A DNA stretch of 64,000 nucleotides from Polyodon spathula (taxonomy: Eukaryota > Chordata > Actinopteri > Acipenseriformes > Polyodontidae), in contig NC_054535.1 in assembly GCF_017654505.1 (NCBI RefSeq), forward strand, positions 45,327,664-45,391,663. Direction: 5' to 3'. Below the pieces are notes generated by a model that saw only the letters and a program-made list of their open reading frames with translations, searched no databases and had not been told where the DNA came from. A program made the translations under genes and the position numbers. Positions 11,301 through 20,277 of the stretch are shown in pieces (the first letter of the stretch is position 1; each line of letters opens with the position of its first letter).

Positions 11301-13517
11301 AAACAGGCTCTGGCTAAGAAGAAAATTATATTGTACATTTCAGCTCCATGCTTTTTCTCCACATTGAACAATATATACAGTCAACACTCTGATATACGAC
11401 ACTCAGATACACGTCAGTAGCATTTTACCGCCCTTGTATTAAGAATAAAATCAATTTCCAGTGTGTGTGTGTGTGTATATAAATATATATAATTAATCAT
11501 TAAATAGTTTTAGATACTGTGATGTATTTCATTTTTTTTTAAATCTGTGATCTTTAGTTGCTTTTGTGCATTTTCATTTGCAAGTGAACTGTGACATCGG
11601 GTCCTTATCGAGCACTATATTCTGCAATTTTGAATATTGCACTGTGCATGAGTAACATTTTGATTTAATTTTGCTGTTGGGTCGTTAATGAGAAATTTTA
11701 CATACTGCTACAATATGTACCAGTTTTAAAAGTTTGTACTCTATTACAGTCCACCTGTCCACAGTCATGTTTTGGCAAGCGATATTTTCAGAATCATGTC
11801 GTTCTGAATTAAAATCATTCAGTTGAAAATATAGTACTGTACCAACAAAACCAGCTATAGTACATCTAAATGAAAGCATACTTATTTTAAAACACTATAC
11901 ATATTCTAAATACATATACTAAAATACTTACATATTCTTTCAGATATGTATTTTTGACATTGTATCTTTTTTGTGTTCCCTGAAAAGTGGACAAGATGAA
12001 ATATTCAGATATGCTTTGCACTCTTAACCGTCACTGAAGTCAACATTTTATAGGGTCGGATATGTTAGTGCTGACTGTATATAGTTACCATGGCATCAAA
12101 AGCCTACTAGTGCCTCAACTTTTTTTTTTTTTTTTTTTTTTCAAACACGCTTTCCCTTGACAAAGGTCTGTTAAACATATCATAATGTGAAAGTGGTTCT
12201 TTTGAGCAAAACCTTTTTTTTTTTTTACATTCTACATTATACACAAATGATCTCTACAAGAGTGTTTGGAACATTTAACAGGAACTAGATAACTCCAGTT
12301 ATGTTTAATAAAATGGCAGCCCCACTGCATTTCACTATAAATTGGTATGCTTCTTTCTGCAGTTAAAAAGACACACACCCCGGACTACCGGACTTACTTA
12401 AAATTATGGAATCAAGAGACTAAGTCCAAAATAGAAAATATGAAGGAGCTCCCTAAACTAAACCAGGTAATTTCTCACATGGCTTGCCCCATAACTTTGT
12501 TGTAATGTTTTGACTTGTGTGTACATAAGCAATATTATTTAAAGCAAATTTTAAAATGTGTAAACTTAATTTTTAAAAAAAAAGTGTATCTTTTTACCAT
12601 GCTGGCACAAGGTTATTTACTGCTGATGGTGATGTGCTGAGTATTTTCTCCAGCCTCCCAGGGTCTCCTTAATAAGAAGGCGTGTATCTGGTTTTCTCTA
12701 GGAGCAGTTTATTGAACTGTGCAAGACCCTCTACAACATGTTCAGTGAGGACCCGAATGAGCAGGAGCTGTATCATGCCACTGCCACCGTCACCAGCCTG
12801 CTGCTGGAGATTGGAGAGGTGGGCAAACTGTTCTGCATCCCTGCAGACAAAGCAGACCCCCCTTTTTGCCCAACTAGAGAGAACACTTACAAACAACAGA
12901 CCGAGCAGAGCGACGCCTTTATCCCTGGGGAGCAGAGCGACGCCTTTATCCCTGGCAAGCAGAGCGACGCCTTTATCCCTGGCGAGCAGAGAGACGTCTT
13001 TATCCCTGGCGAGCAGAGAGACGTCTTTATCCCTGGCCCAGTTGTAGAGGAAAGATTGGAATCAAAGCTCTGCAGCAGCAGTGAGCAGCCATTGTGCTCC
13101 CAGATGGAGGAGATTAAACTCGAAGACTTGTCCCCGAAGGACAACGGCATGTCTTCAGCCATGCTCATTTCGGACGACGAGACCAAGGACGATACCTCCA
13201 TGTCCTCTTACTCGGTGCTGAGTGCCGGCTCTCATGACCTGGATGAGAAGCTGCAGTGCGAGGACATTGCTGACGACACTGTGCTGGTGCGCAGCGAACA
13301 CGGCTGCTCCCTGCCCCACAGCACTAGTATCGACAAGGACTGGGCCATCACCTTCGAGCAATTCCTAGCTTCCCTGTTGACGGAGCAAGCCTTAGTCTTT
13401 TACTTTGAGAAGCCTGTGGCCATCATGACTCGGATCACCAATGCCAAGAACATTCGGAAAGTTGGGAAGCAGGTCTCGTCTGCTAGTGACTATGAGATCT
13501 CTACCCTCTCTGGTTAA
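2109..13517 (+). CDS. TBC1D9: TBC1D9, Rab GTPase-activating protein, exons for the C-terminal 765 residues
   Basis: Twelve exons join in consistent phase to give 765 residues plus stop. The family member is about 1,260 residues in mammals, so roughly 500 N-terminal residues (GRAM domains and the start of the TBC domain) are encoded to the left. TBC proteins stimulate GTP hydrolysis by Rab proteins on membranes. The arginine finger IERDLHR (2198-2218) and the glutamine finger YCQ (2315-2323) are both intact, so GAP activity is expected. An EF-hand loop [12 protein letters not shown] lies at 7960-7995. The acidic serine-rich tail ends DYEISTLSG, nearly identical to the TBC1D9 C-terminus and unlike TBC1D9B. 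The neighbour UCP1 supports the paralogue call. Odd features are a GC-AG intron and a fish-specific run of five 9-residue repeats in the last exon. Confidence 0.96.
2806..2923 (+). CDS. TBC1D9: TBC1D9 local exon 2 (GC donor)
   Basis: Encodes [20 protein letters not shown] through YYNTRVV plus the first base of a Gly codon. The conserved protein requires the exon to stop at 2923, where the intron begins gcaagt, a GC-AG donor with otherwise perfect consensus. No GT donor nearby keeps the frame with exon 3. Confidence 0.94.
3043..3328 (+). CDS. TBC1D9: TBC1D9 local exon 3 (end of TBC domain)
   Basis: Acceptor ctctctcag, donor gtaagg. Encodes [20 protein letters not shown] through [10 protein letters not shown], a highly conserved stretch with the hydrophobic helices that close the TBC fold. 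Confidence 0.96.
3725..3854 (+). CDS. TBC1D9: TBC1D9 local exon 4
   Basis: Acceptor ttcctgcag, donor gtgagg. Encodes [20 protein letters not shown] through VRSSYE. 130 bases, ends in phase 0. Confidence 0.95.
3855..5638. other. TBC1D9 intron with first copy of a duplicated segment
   Basis: AT-rich intron. Bases 4116-4512 are repeated, diverged, at 7254-7634 in another intron of the same gene. No coding content recognised. Ends in a T-rich tract and ttttttag acceptor. Confidence 0.7.
4116..4512 (+). repeat. Dispersed repeat, copy 1
   Basis: Begins gtggtgtcagatgtcaacat and includes gcttaattcaagctttagcc, and is matched by 7254-7634 over nearly its whole length with scattered substitutions and small indels. 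It is either an intragenic duplication or two insertions of one unrecognised interspersed repeat. Confidence 0.85.
5639..5737 (+). CDS. TBC1D9: TBC1D9 local exon 5
   Basis: Encodes [20 protein letters not shown] through TTKRNV. 99 bases, donor gtgagt. Basic and helical, linker between the TBC domain and the EF-hand. Confidence 0.95.
5836..5904 (+). CDS. TBC1D9: TBC1D9 local exon 6
   Basis: Small 69-base exon, acceptor cttctag, donor gtaatc. Encodes [20 protein letters not shown] then LFK, a conserved segment just before the EF-hand region. Confidence 0.95.
6427..6510 (+). repeat. Perfect 42-bp tandem duplication
   Basis: The 42 bases 6427-6468 are repeated exactly at 6469-6510 inside a TBC1D9 intron. 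The identity implies a recent event or an assembly slip. Confidence 0.95.
7254..7634 (+). repeat. Dispersed repeat, copy 2
   Basis: Second copy of the 4116-4512 segment, same orientation, about 3.1 kb downstream, in the intron before the EF-hand exon. It shares gcttaattcaagctttagcc and taacaataaatataacct blocks. Confidence 0.85.
7771..8011 (+). CDS. TBC1D9: TBC1D9 local exon 7 (EF-hand)
   Basis: Acceptor cctgggcag, donor gtacgt. Encodes [20 protein letters not shown] through FREFVTGL. The EF-hand loop [12 protein letters not shown] (7960-7995) has Asp, Asn and Asp at loop positions 1, 3 and 5 and Glu at 12, consistent with calcium binding. Confidence 0.96.
8486..8551 (+). CDS. TBC1D9: TBC1D9 local exon 8
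   Basis: 66-base exon, acceptor ttttgtag, donor gtaagt. Encodes [20 protein letters not shown] then T, following directly on the EF-hand. Confidence 0.95.
9451..9515. repeat. Low-complexity (TA)/(GATA) stretch
   Basis: tatatatatagctatagctg followed by degenerate gata units ending agatagatagatag. Intronic. Confidence 0.8.
9540..9995 (+). pseudogene. Badly decayed Tc1-like transposase N-terminal half
   Basis: No open frame spans the region, but fragments in different frames look like Tc1 transposase in the right order: the WQKAQVSLS block, the LKDVLQ block, then [17 protein letters not shown], which lines up with the segment before the first catalytic Asp. Many stops and frameshifts. Intronic in TBC1D9. 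Confidence 0.5.
10283..10369 (+). CDS. TBC1D9: TBC1D9 local exon 9
   Basis: 87 bases, acceptor ctgccacag, donor gtgtgt. Encodes [20 protein letters not shown] then DITPETSH, matching the family block [17 protein letters not shown]. Confidence 0.94.
10921..10989 (+). CDS. TBC1D9: TBC1D9 local exon 10
   Basis: 69 bases, acceptor tttttgtag, donor gtaagg. Encodes [20 protein letters not shown] then EK. The DDGFVTV block is family-typical. Confidence 0.94.
10990..12362. other. TBC1D9 intron, nothing recognised
   Basis: Contains a short (GT)n(TA)n near 11461-11490 and poly-T runs near 12120-12141 and 12215-12226. No coding or mobile-element similarity recognised. Confidence 0.6.
12363..12466 (+). 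CDS. TBC1D9: TBC1D9 local exon 11
   Basis: 104 bases, acceptor tttctgcag, donor gtaatt. Encodes [20 protein letters not shown] through KELPKLNQ. Less conserved than its neighbours, but the ending ELPKLNQ matches the family. Confidence 0.93.
12702..13517 (+). CDS. TBC1D9: TBC1D9 last coding exon
   Basis: Acceptor ttctctag, stop TAA at 13515-13517, 271 residues. It opens with a conserved helical block ([20 protein letters not shown] through [12 protein letters not shown]), passes through a variable linker holding five 27-base repeats, then the acidic block [16 protein letters not shown], the [14 protein letters not shown] block, [16 protein letters not shown], and ends DYEISTLSG. The ends match TBC1D9 strongly. 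Only the linker is unusual. Confidence 0.96.
   Translation, partial: EQFIELCKTLYNMFSEDPNEQELYHATATVTSLLLEIGEVGKLFCIPADKADPPFCPTRENTYKQQTEQSDAFIPGEQSDAFIPGKQSDAFIPGEQRDVFIPGEQRDVFIPGPVVEERLESKLCSSSEQPLCSQMEEIKLEDLSPKDNGMSSAMLISDDETKDDTSMSSYSVLSAGSHDLDEKLQCEDIADDTVLVRSEHGCSLPHSTSIDKDWAITFEQFLASLLTEQALVFYFEKPVAIMTRITNAKNIRKVGKQVSSASDYEISTLSG
12903..13037 (+). repeat. In-frame 27-bp coding minisatellite, five units
   Basis: Five consecutive 27-base units encode (E/K)Q(S/R)D(A/V)FIPG. Units 1-3 read QSDAFIPG and units 4-5 read QRDVFIPG, so duplication happened in steps. It sits in the variable linker of TBC1D9, where mammalian orthologues, as I recall them, have unrelated Gly/Pro-rich sequence. 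Confidence 0.97.
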
Positions 13518-13829
13518 AAAATGCTTGGTAATATATGCTTGGTAAAAGGAAACGACTGTTCTTTTCTAAATAGATATGAATATGACACAAATGCAGATAC
13601 AGGCACAGGTATTTTCGTGTAAGTGGGCCATGTTTTGTTTCACCTGCTGTAAGACAACTGAAATCTTGGATGTCGGTTATTGTATTGAAACTGAGAAATG
13701 GTTTTATTTATAGGCTATATAGACGTTTGACGCTATTTTATTAAGTACAAAAAAGGCAGTTGTATTATCTGACTGTTAACAAATATTTGTCCAATTTTAA
13801 GAGATGCTATACCCAGATAGAAATAAGGT

Positions 13830-13835
13830 AATAAA
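13830..13835 (+). promoter_or_regulatory. AATAAA, possible proximal polyadenylation signal
   Basis: Exact hexamer 313 bases after the TBC1D9 stop codon. Would give a short 3' UTR. Confidence 0.4.
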
Positions 13836-14434
13836 GGGTTAATGTTTATCTTTGGCGAGGAGATGCCATCAGTTAAAAATCTTTATTATCTATACTATAC
13901 GAAATCAGCTTGCTGTACTTTATGGAGTAATGTACATTACTAATAACCTCTTAGATCATGCAAGGCAATGTATTCTTATGTAGTGATCTACACCTGTTCT
14001 CCTAGAAGCAGATTAAACCTAACATTGTATGTTTAGGACTGTATCCAATCTGAAATGTACTTCTGTGTTTTGACTACGTACTGTATCGGATATGTCACTT
14101 TATATAGCTCTACTGTATTAGCAGTCTATTTAAATTATGCTACGGAATTGACTTCTGGAGCACGTGCACTTTGAGTCACTGATTGCTTTGTTTTCAGAAA
14201 GTGTTTCTTTGGGTTTTACTAAGTCCACACTGGGACTGTTATGCTTGTTATTACAGAATCATACCTGACACTGGAATACTGTACACACAAATAACTGGCC
14301 TTTTTATCATTGTTATTATTTTGGTTGTTTTTATATGGTTGCTGTAGGACTAAAGCTGCTGTTTTGTTGTTGTTGTTTTTGTTTTATTTTTTAAATGTTG
14401 TGTTCGTGGTGAAGCCACACAAATAAGAATGTTA

Positions 14435-14440
14435 AATAAA
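14435..14440 (+). promoter_or_regulatory. AATAAA, possible distal polyadenylation signal
   Basis: Exact hexamer in gttaaataaacaactccc, followed by T-rich sequence. Best candidate for the main TBC1D9 3' end. Confidence 0.5.
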
Positions 14441-14814
14441 CAACTCCCAAATCCACAGGAATGTTTCACAGTTTATTTTACTAGTCTGTGCAGTGAAATC
14501 TCTTTATTTTCTGCATTTTGTCTTTTCACAAAAAACTCTTGTGACAGCACTTCAGCAGAGCACACTTTTAGTATTGTCCTTCTTTTCCAATGTCAGAATT
14601 GTTCTTTTCAACAATACTGCTGTTACTGTAGATATCTGGGGTTATCTTCAATGTATCACTTACTACCTTGGTGTACATTTATAAGCATCATTTATATTAC
14701 CTAACACCCTGAAATGAACATTTCTACAGGGTTGATTAGGAGCAGAACAAAATGTCTAATTTCTGTGGATTACTTGGGTGGCCCTCAGTTAAGTAGCCTA
14801 AAGTAATGAGGGCC

Positions 14815-15236
14815 TGTGACAGAGAGCGAATGAATCCTATGAATCCTAGTCAACAATCTTCCTCCCGACCGGTGAGGACACTATAACCGGAGCAGAGTGC
14901 CCTGGAATGGATGGTTTGGCAGTTCATTCCAGGATCATTCGGAAGCCGGCCAACCAGGAAGGGGGGCAGGGCCACAATACCAGAAGTCAGCACCTAAATG
15001 CAGTAGACGATGTGTCAGTCACGGATTGAAGGCGTGACGGAGGATATTTAGTGGAAGTGGCCCAGTGATCTGTTCTTTCGCTATGGTTATGGAAAGGAAC
15101 CATTGAGAGTTTTGCTAACTGTGTTTGTCTTTGTAGACGGCTAAATATCCAGAAGCTGTCGCTATTCAGCCAACATCAAACTTGGACTGTACTGCACTGT
15201 TACTCACTGCTCACTGTTCAAAACATCACTTGCACC
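14815..15236 (+). repeat. 5' LTR-like copy of the Gmr1-like element
   Basis: Shares gcgaatgaatc, cattccaggatcattcggaa, ccacaataccagaagtcagc and gacgatgtgtcagtcacgga with 20278-21021 in the same orientation. It stops at cacttgcaccc, where the other copy continues for about 210 more bases. It also lacks two short blocks of the 3' copy, so it is truncated and internally deleted. Confidence 0.8.
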
Positions 15237-15379
15237 CGGAGCACCTGGACGTTAATCCGGCCCCTCCCAATGTACCAGACATGTGGGACTCAAGCACGGA
15301 CCCAGTGTGTGACCAGAAAAACGACCCCACACTGGTGCAGTCTTGGGGGCAGGTCCGGTCTATTGAAGGTAAGGATGTT

Positions 15380-16936
15380 GAAGGAGCTAGTATTTCCACA
15401 CTTCATTATCAAGGGGCAATTACTGTATAGGGTAAACCCTGCCCTGGGCACAGGACAACCTGTAACACAATTGATGGTTCCCCCATCTTGTCAGCCCAAG
15501 CTCATGAGGCTGGCGCATGACATCATCTTTGCAGGACACTTGGGAGCCGATAAGATGAGGGAATACATATTGGCTTGATTTTATTGGGTAAGGCTTCATA
15601 ATTAAGTGTCAAAATATGTAGCCACATGCCCAGACTGCCAGCGAGAAGCACTGGGTCGAGTGCGCCCCACCCCTTTGGTCACACTGCTCCTGTTGAGCGC
15701 ATTGCAGTGGACATAGTGGGCCCTTTGCTACCTTCTGACTCCGGGTGTACGCAAATATTAGTGGTAGTAGATTATGCAACGCGATACCCTTAGGCAGTTC
15801 CATTGAGGCCCACTAGTGCAGCTGCAATAGTCAAAGAACTAGTGCAGATTATGTCTAGAGTAGGGATCCCCAAAGAAATACTGACTGATCATGGAACTAA
15901 CTTTTTGTCTCAAGCATTACAGCAGGTGTATAAAATACTAGAAAAAATACATCCCATCCAGACATCTGTTTATCATCTACAGGTGGACGGTTTGGTGTAA
16001 CGTTTTAATCAAACTGTGGCAGGCTGGCGAGTGGATAGAGGCCCAGAGACAGTCTGTAGTTCAAAAAAATAATTATTTTATTATAAATACACAAAAAAAA
16101 AGGGCACAAGGGCCAAAACAAAGCAATTTAAACACAAAAAGACTAAAAGCAAAACTAACAAAAATAATAATGTCCAGGCTGGGCAATGCCTTCACCGGAT
16201 TTATCAAAGTTCAAAAAATCACCAACCTGCTTCCTCAGCTCCCTCTCTCAAATGAGAAGCAGAGGCCTCCTTTTATGTCAGGTGGCTGGGCGCTGATTGA
16301 TCGTTAATTAACCTAATCAACTAATCAACCCCAGCCACCTGAACATAATAAACCCAGGCAGGTAGGGGAAGTTAACCCCATCCCTGCCAATTTAAAAAGG
16401 GCAGAGCTTTGCTCTGCCACACAAACATTAAAGCAGATGCTGAGACAATTTGTGAACCAAGAGCAGAAACATTGGGCAGCGCTCCTTCCCTACCTCCTTT
16501 TTGCAATGAGAGAGGTGCCGCAGAGTTTGACAGGGTTCTCCCCCTTCGAGCTCTTGTACGGCTGACAGCTCGATCTGTTGAGAAAGGGGTGGGAAGAGCA
16601 CAAAGGCTCGTCCAAAAATGTAGTGCAGCATGTGCTCCTACTCCATGATTGCCTGGATTTGGTCGGTCGTTTGGCCCAGGACAATTTAAAATCGGCTCAG
16701 CACCAGTAACAGCAGCATTACAATCAAAATGCATGTATTCAGATCTTTAGACCAGGAGACAAGGTAATGCTGCTTCTCCCCAATCTAAACTGTATGCTAA
16801 ATGGCAGGGACCATATGAGGTGATTCGGGCTATAAGGAAAGTGAATTATGAAATTCAGCAGCCCAATCGCCACAATGAAAGGGAAATTTACCATGTCAAT
16901 TTATTGAAGCCCTGGCAGGCAAGGGAGGCTTTATTT
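15380..16936 (+). pseudogene. Gypsy-type integrase, broken
   Basis: In order: the KLMRLAHDIIFAGHLGADK zinc-binding His pair (near 15500-15555), the TCPDC Cys pair (near 15627), the core with VDIVGP (first Asp, near 15709) and LTDHGTNF (second Asp, near 15880), and after the inserted LTR a C-terminal part with YEVIRAIRKVNYEI and YHVNLLKPW (16815-16915). The codon expected for the catalytic Glu is a TAA stop (15998-16000). Several frameshifts occur. The segment 16015-16431 is a separate insertion. Confidence 0.8.
16015..16431 (-). mobile_element. Solo LTR with 5-bp target duplication CAAAC
   Basis: 417 bases starting TGTGGCAGGC and ending TCTGCCACA, flanked by CAAAC at 16010-16014 and 16432-16436. 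On the minus strand it has a TATA-like acataaaagg and A/T-rich polyadenylation sequence before its end. It interrupts the integrase frame just after the catalytic-Glu position, and the frame continues on the other side once one duplication is discounted. Confidence 0.9.
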
Positions 16937-18895
16937 AAGAACATAAGAACATAAGAAAGTTTACAAACGAGAGGAGGCCATTTGGCCCATCTTGCTCGTT
17001 TGGTTGTTAGTAGCTTATTGATCCCAGAATCTCATCAAGCAGCTTCTTGAAGGATCCCAGGGTGTCAGTTTCAACAACATTACTGGGGAGTTGATTCCAG
17101 ACCCTCACGATTCTCTGTGTAAAAAGGTGCCTCCTATTTTCTGTTCTGAATGCCCCTTTGTCTAATCTCCATTTGTGACCTCTGGTCCTTGTTTCTTTTT
17201 TCAGGTCGAAAAAGTCCCTTGGGTCGACATTAACAATAACTTTTGGAATTTTGAATGCTTGAATTAGGTCACCACGTAGTCTTCTTTGTTCAAGACTGAA
17301 CAGATTCAATTCTTTTAGCCTGTCTGCATATGACATGCCTTTTAAACCTGGAATAATTCTGGTCACTCTTCTTTGCACTCTTTCTAGAGCAGCAATATCC
17401 TTTTTGTAGAGAGGTGACCAGAACTGAACACAATATTCAAGATGAGGTCTTACTAATGCATTGTACAGTTTTAACATTACTTCCCTTGATTTAAATTCAA
17501 CACTTTTCACAATATATCCAAGCATCTTGTTGGCCTTTTTTTGTAGCTTCCCCACATTGTCTAGATGAAGACATTTCTGAGTCAACAAAAACTCCTAGGT
17601 CTTTTTCATAGATTCCTTCTTTAATTTCAGTATCTCCCATATGATATTTATAATGCACATTTTTGTTTCCTGCATGCAGTACCTTACACTTTTCTCTATT
17701 AAATGTCATTTGCTATGTGTCTGCCCAGTTCTGAATCTTGTCTAGAGCATTTTGAATGACCTTTGCTGCTGCAACAGTGTTTGCCACTCCACCTATTTTT
17801 GTGTCGTCCGCAAATTTAACAAGTTTGCTTACTATACCAGAATCTAAATCATTAATGTAGATTAGGAATAGCAGAGGACCTAATACTGATCCCTGTGGTA
17901 CACCACTGGTTACCACACTCCATTTTGAGGTTTCTCCTCTAATCAGTACTTTCTGTTTTCTACATGTTAACCACTCCCTAATCCATGTACATGTGTTTCC
18001 TTGAATCCCAACTGCGTTAAGTTTGAGAATTACTCATTTATGCGGGACGTTGTCAAAAGCTTTCTAGAAATCTAAATAAGCCATGTCACATGCTTTGCAG
18101 TTATCCATTATCGATGTTGCATCCTCAAAAAAATTAAGCAGGTTAGTTAGACATGATCTCCCTTTCCTAAAACCATGTTGACTGTCTCCCAGGATACTGT
18201 TACCATATAGGTAATTATTATAGTTTCCATAAGTTTGCATATAATAGAAGTCAGCGTTACTGGTCTGTAGTTACCTGGTTCAGTTTTGTTTCCCTTTTTG
18301 TGGATCGATATTACGTTTACAATTTTCCAGTCTGTCGGTACTACCCCTGTGTCAAGAGACTGCTGCATGATCTTGGTTAGTGGTTTGTAAATTACTTCTT
18401 TCATTTCTTTGAGTACTACTGGGAGGATCTCATCCAACCCAGGGGATTTGTTTATTTTAAGAGCTCCTAGTCCCTTTAACACTTCTGCCTCAGTTATGCT
18501 AAAGTTATTTAAAACTGGATAGGAACTGGATGACATGTGGGGCATGTTGTCAGTATCTTCCTTTGTAAAAATTTGTGAAAAGTAATCATTTAATATATTT
18601 GCTATTTTTTTTTCTTCATCTACGATTTTGCCATTTGTATCTCTTAAACATTTAATCTCCTCTTTGACAGTTCTCTTGCTGTTGTAATATTGGAAAAACA
18701 TTTTGGAATTGGTTTTAGCCCCCTTAGCAATGTTCATTTCTATTTCTGTCTTTGCCTTTCTAACTTCCTTTTTGACTTGTGTCTGCAGTTCCGTGTGGTC
18801 TTTCTGTGTACTTTGTTTTTGGTCCCTTTTAAACGCTCTGTAAAGTGCCTTTTTTCGCTGAATATTTTTTTAAATTGATCTATTAAACCATTTAA
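16937..18895 (-). mobile_element. CR1-like non-LTR retrotransposon, 5'-truncated
   Basis: On the minus strand the reverse transcriptase reads in order: KMFFQYYNSKR, ADEI-type block near SPGLDEILPVVLKEM, GNYRPVTLTSI, then [30 protein letters not shown] (catalytic Asp pair), EKCKVLHAGNK, and a long C-terminal domain (17007-17588) ending in NQLPSNVVETDTLGSFKKLL. Frameshifts divide it into four open pieces. The 3' end (left side) finishes in repeated octamers of the type ttatgttc, as CR1 elements do. It is inserted between the integrase and RT parts of the gypsy-type element. Confidence 0.88.
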
Positions 18896-19862
18896 AGCCC
18901 CAGGCGAAGCAGAGGATGATTTTAGACCCTGTATAGAGGCCCCTAACATACAGAGCTTTCCGATGGGGGATCAATTACTTCCTGATCATCAGCGAGATCT
19001 GCGTAAGTTAATTGAGGAGTTCAGTGATGTTTTTTCTGACGTGCCTGGCAGAACTAATCTTGTTGCGTATGACATTATCACTCTCCCAGGTACCACGGCT
19101 CGAGGGAGACCTTATGGATCCCGGAAAGTCAACAAAGTGGCGTTAGCAAAGAGGTGCGGGCGATGCTCGAACTTAGGGTGAATGAGCCTTCCAGGAGTGA
19201 GTGGAGTAGTCTAATTGTGATAGTTGCCAAAAAGGACGGCACCAATTGCTTCTAAGGTAAATGCTATTGCCAAGTTCGATGCCTACCCCGTGCCTCGGGT
19301 CGACGAGCTTCTTGACAGACAAAGTTCATCTTGACTTTGGACTTGACTAAGGGATACTGGCAGATCCCCTTAACACGCAGATCACGTGAGAACTGCATTT
19401 TCTACCTCTGATAGTCTGTTTCATTTCAAAACAATGCCGTTTGGGCTACATGGTGTGGCCTCTGCCGTTCAGAGACTAATGGACCAGGTCTTGCGCCCAC
19501 ATGAATACGCAGCAGCGTGTGTTGATGACGTGGCAATTTACAGCTCCACCGCCTTCCTGCAGTCTCTAAGGGTAGCCCGGCTGACAGCCAAGTTGGGTAA
19601 ATGTGCATTTACCAAAGTAGAAACACAATACTTGGGATTTGTTACGAGATATGGGCAGGTAAAATCTGTTGCTACCAAAGTCCAGGCTTTGATGGATGCG
19701 GCAAACCCGAAAACCAAGTCCCAGACGAGGTCTCTCTTGGGGTTGGCCAGTTATTATCGACAATTCATCCCTGAGTATGCCACAGTGGTCAACCCTCTAG
19801 TGAACCTCACTAAAAAGAGTGCACCAAATTCAATTAAATGGGCAGGAGAATTTTTCAGGTGA
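18896..19862 (+). pseudogene. Gypsy-type reverse transcriptase, broken
   Basis: Begins after the LINE with DFRPCIEAPNIQS, then LLPDHQRDLRKLIEEFSDVF, TNLVAYDIITLPG, and after frameshifts a block LFHFKTMPFGLHGVASAVQR, the active-site CVDDVAIYS (near 19520), and the thumb/connection segment LGKCAFTKVETQYLGF then RSLLGLASYYRQFIPEYATV. The CVDD replaces the usual YLDD/YIDD, and upstream palm motifs are frameshifted. Non-functional. Confidence 0.85.
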
Positions 19863-20277
19863 CATATGATACCATTAAGCAAAGGCTCTGCCAAACCCCC
19901 ACCCTTATCACACCAAATTTTGATACGGAATTCATCCTCTACACTGATGCTTTGGATATTGGTCTGGGGCAGTCTTGTCCCAGCAGGTCGACAGAGTAGA
20001 ACACCCCATCCTATATAAAGTAAAGAGATGCTCTCCCGGGAGCATAACTACTCTGTCATAAGAAGGAATGTCTGGCCATTAAACGGGCCACTCAGACCTT
20101 ACACTATGACCTACTGGGACATTCATTCAATCTCATCAGTGACTCAGATGGTTAAGCACGAAGGATAGCAACGCCCGGAAAACTCAATGGCATCTGGCGT
20201 TGCAACCCTTCATGTATTTCATGACACACCGTGCAGGGAAAGACCACCAAAATGCGGATTACTTTTCCCGGCAGGGG
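19863..20277 (+). pseudogene. RNase H remnant of the gypsy-type element
   Basis: Directly follows RT. Pieces FDTEFILYTDALDIGLGQ (first catalytic Asp), a REMLSREHNYSV-like block and an HQNADYFSR-like ending are recognisable in different frames. Several frameshifts. It ends where the 3' LTR begins. Confidence 0.7.

Larger units (their letters stand above)
13518..14460 (+). other. TBC1D9: TBC1D9 3' untranslated region (inferred)
   Basis: Non-coding AT-rich sequence after the stop codon. It has candidate polyadenylation signals AATAAA at 13830-13835 and 14435-14440. The extent is inferred from the second signal and could be shorter. Confidence 0.6.

Noticed and set aside
12682..13047. Second plus-strand frame and minus-strand frames over the TBC1D9 minisatellite
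   Set aside because: Shadow frames of the conserved TBC1D9 exon; their repeats follow from the DNA repeat.
16937..17588. 193-codon minus-strand frame as a host protein
   Set aside because: It is the C-terminal part of the CR1-like reverse transcriptase.
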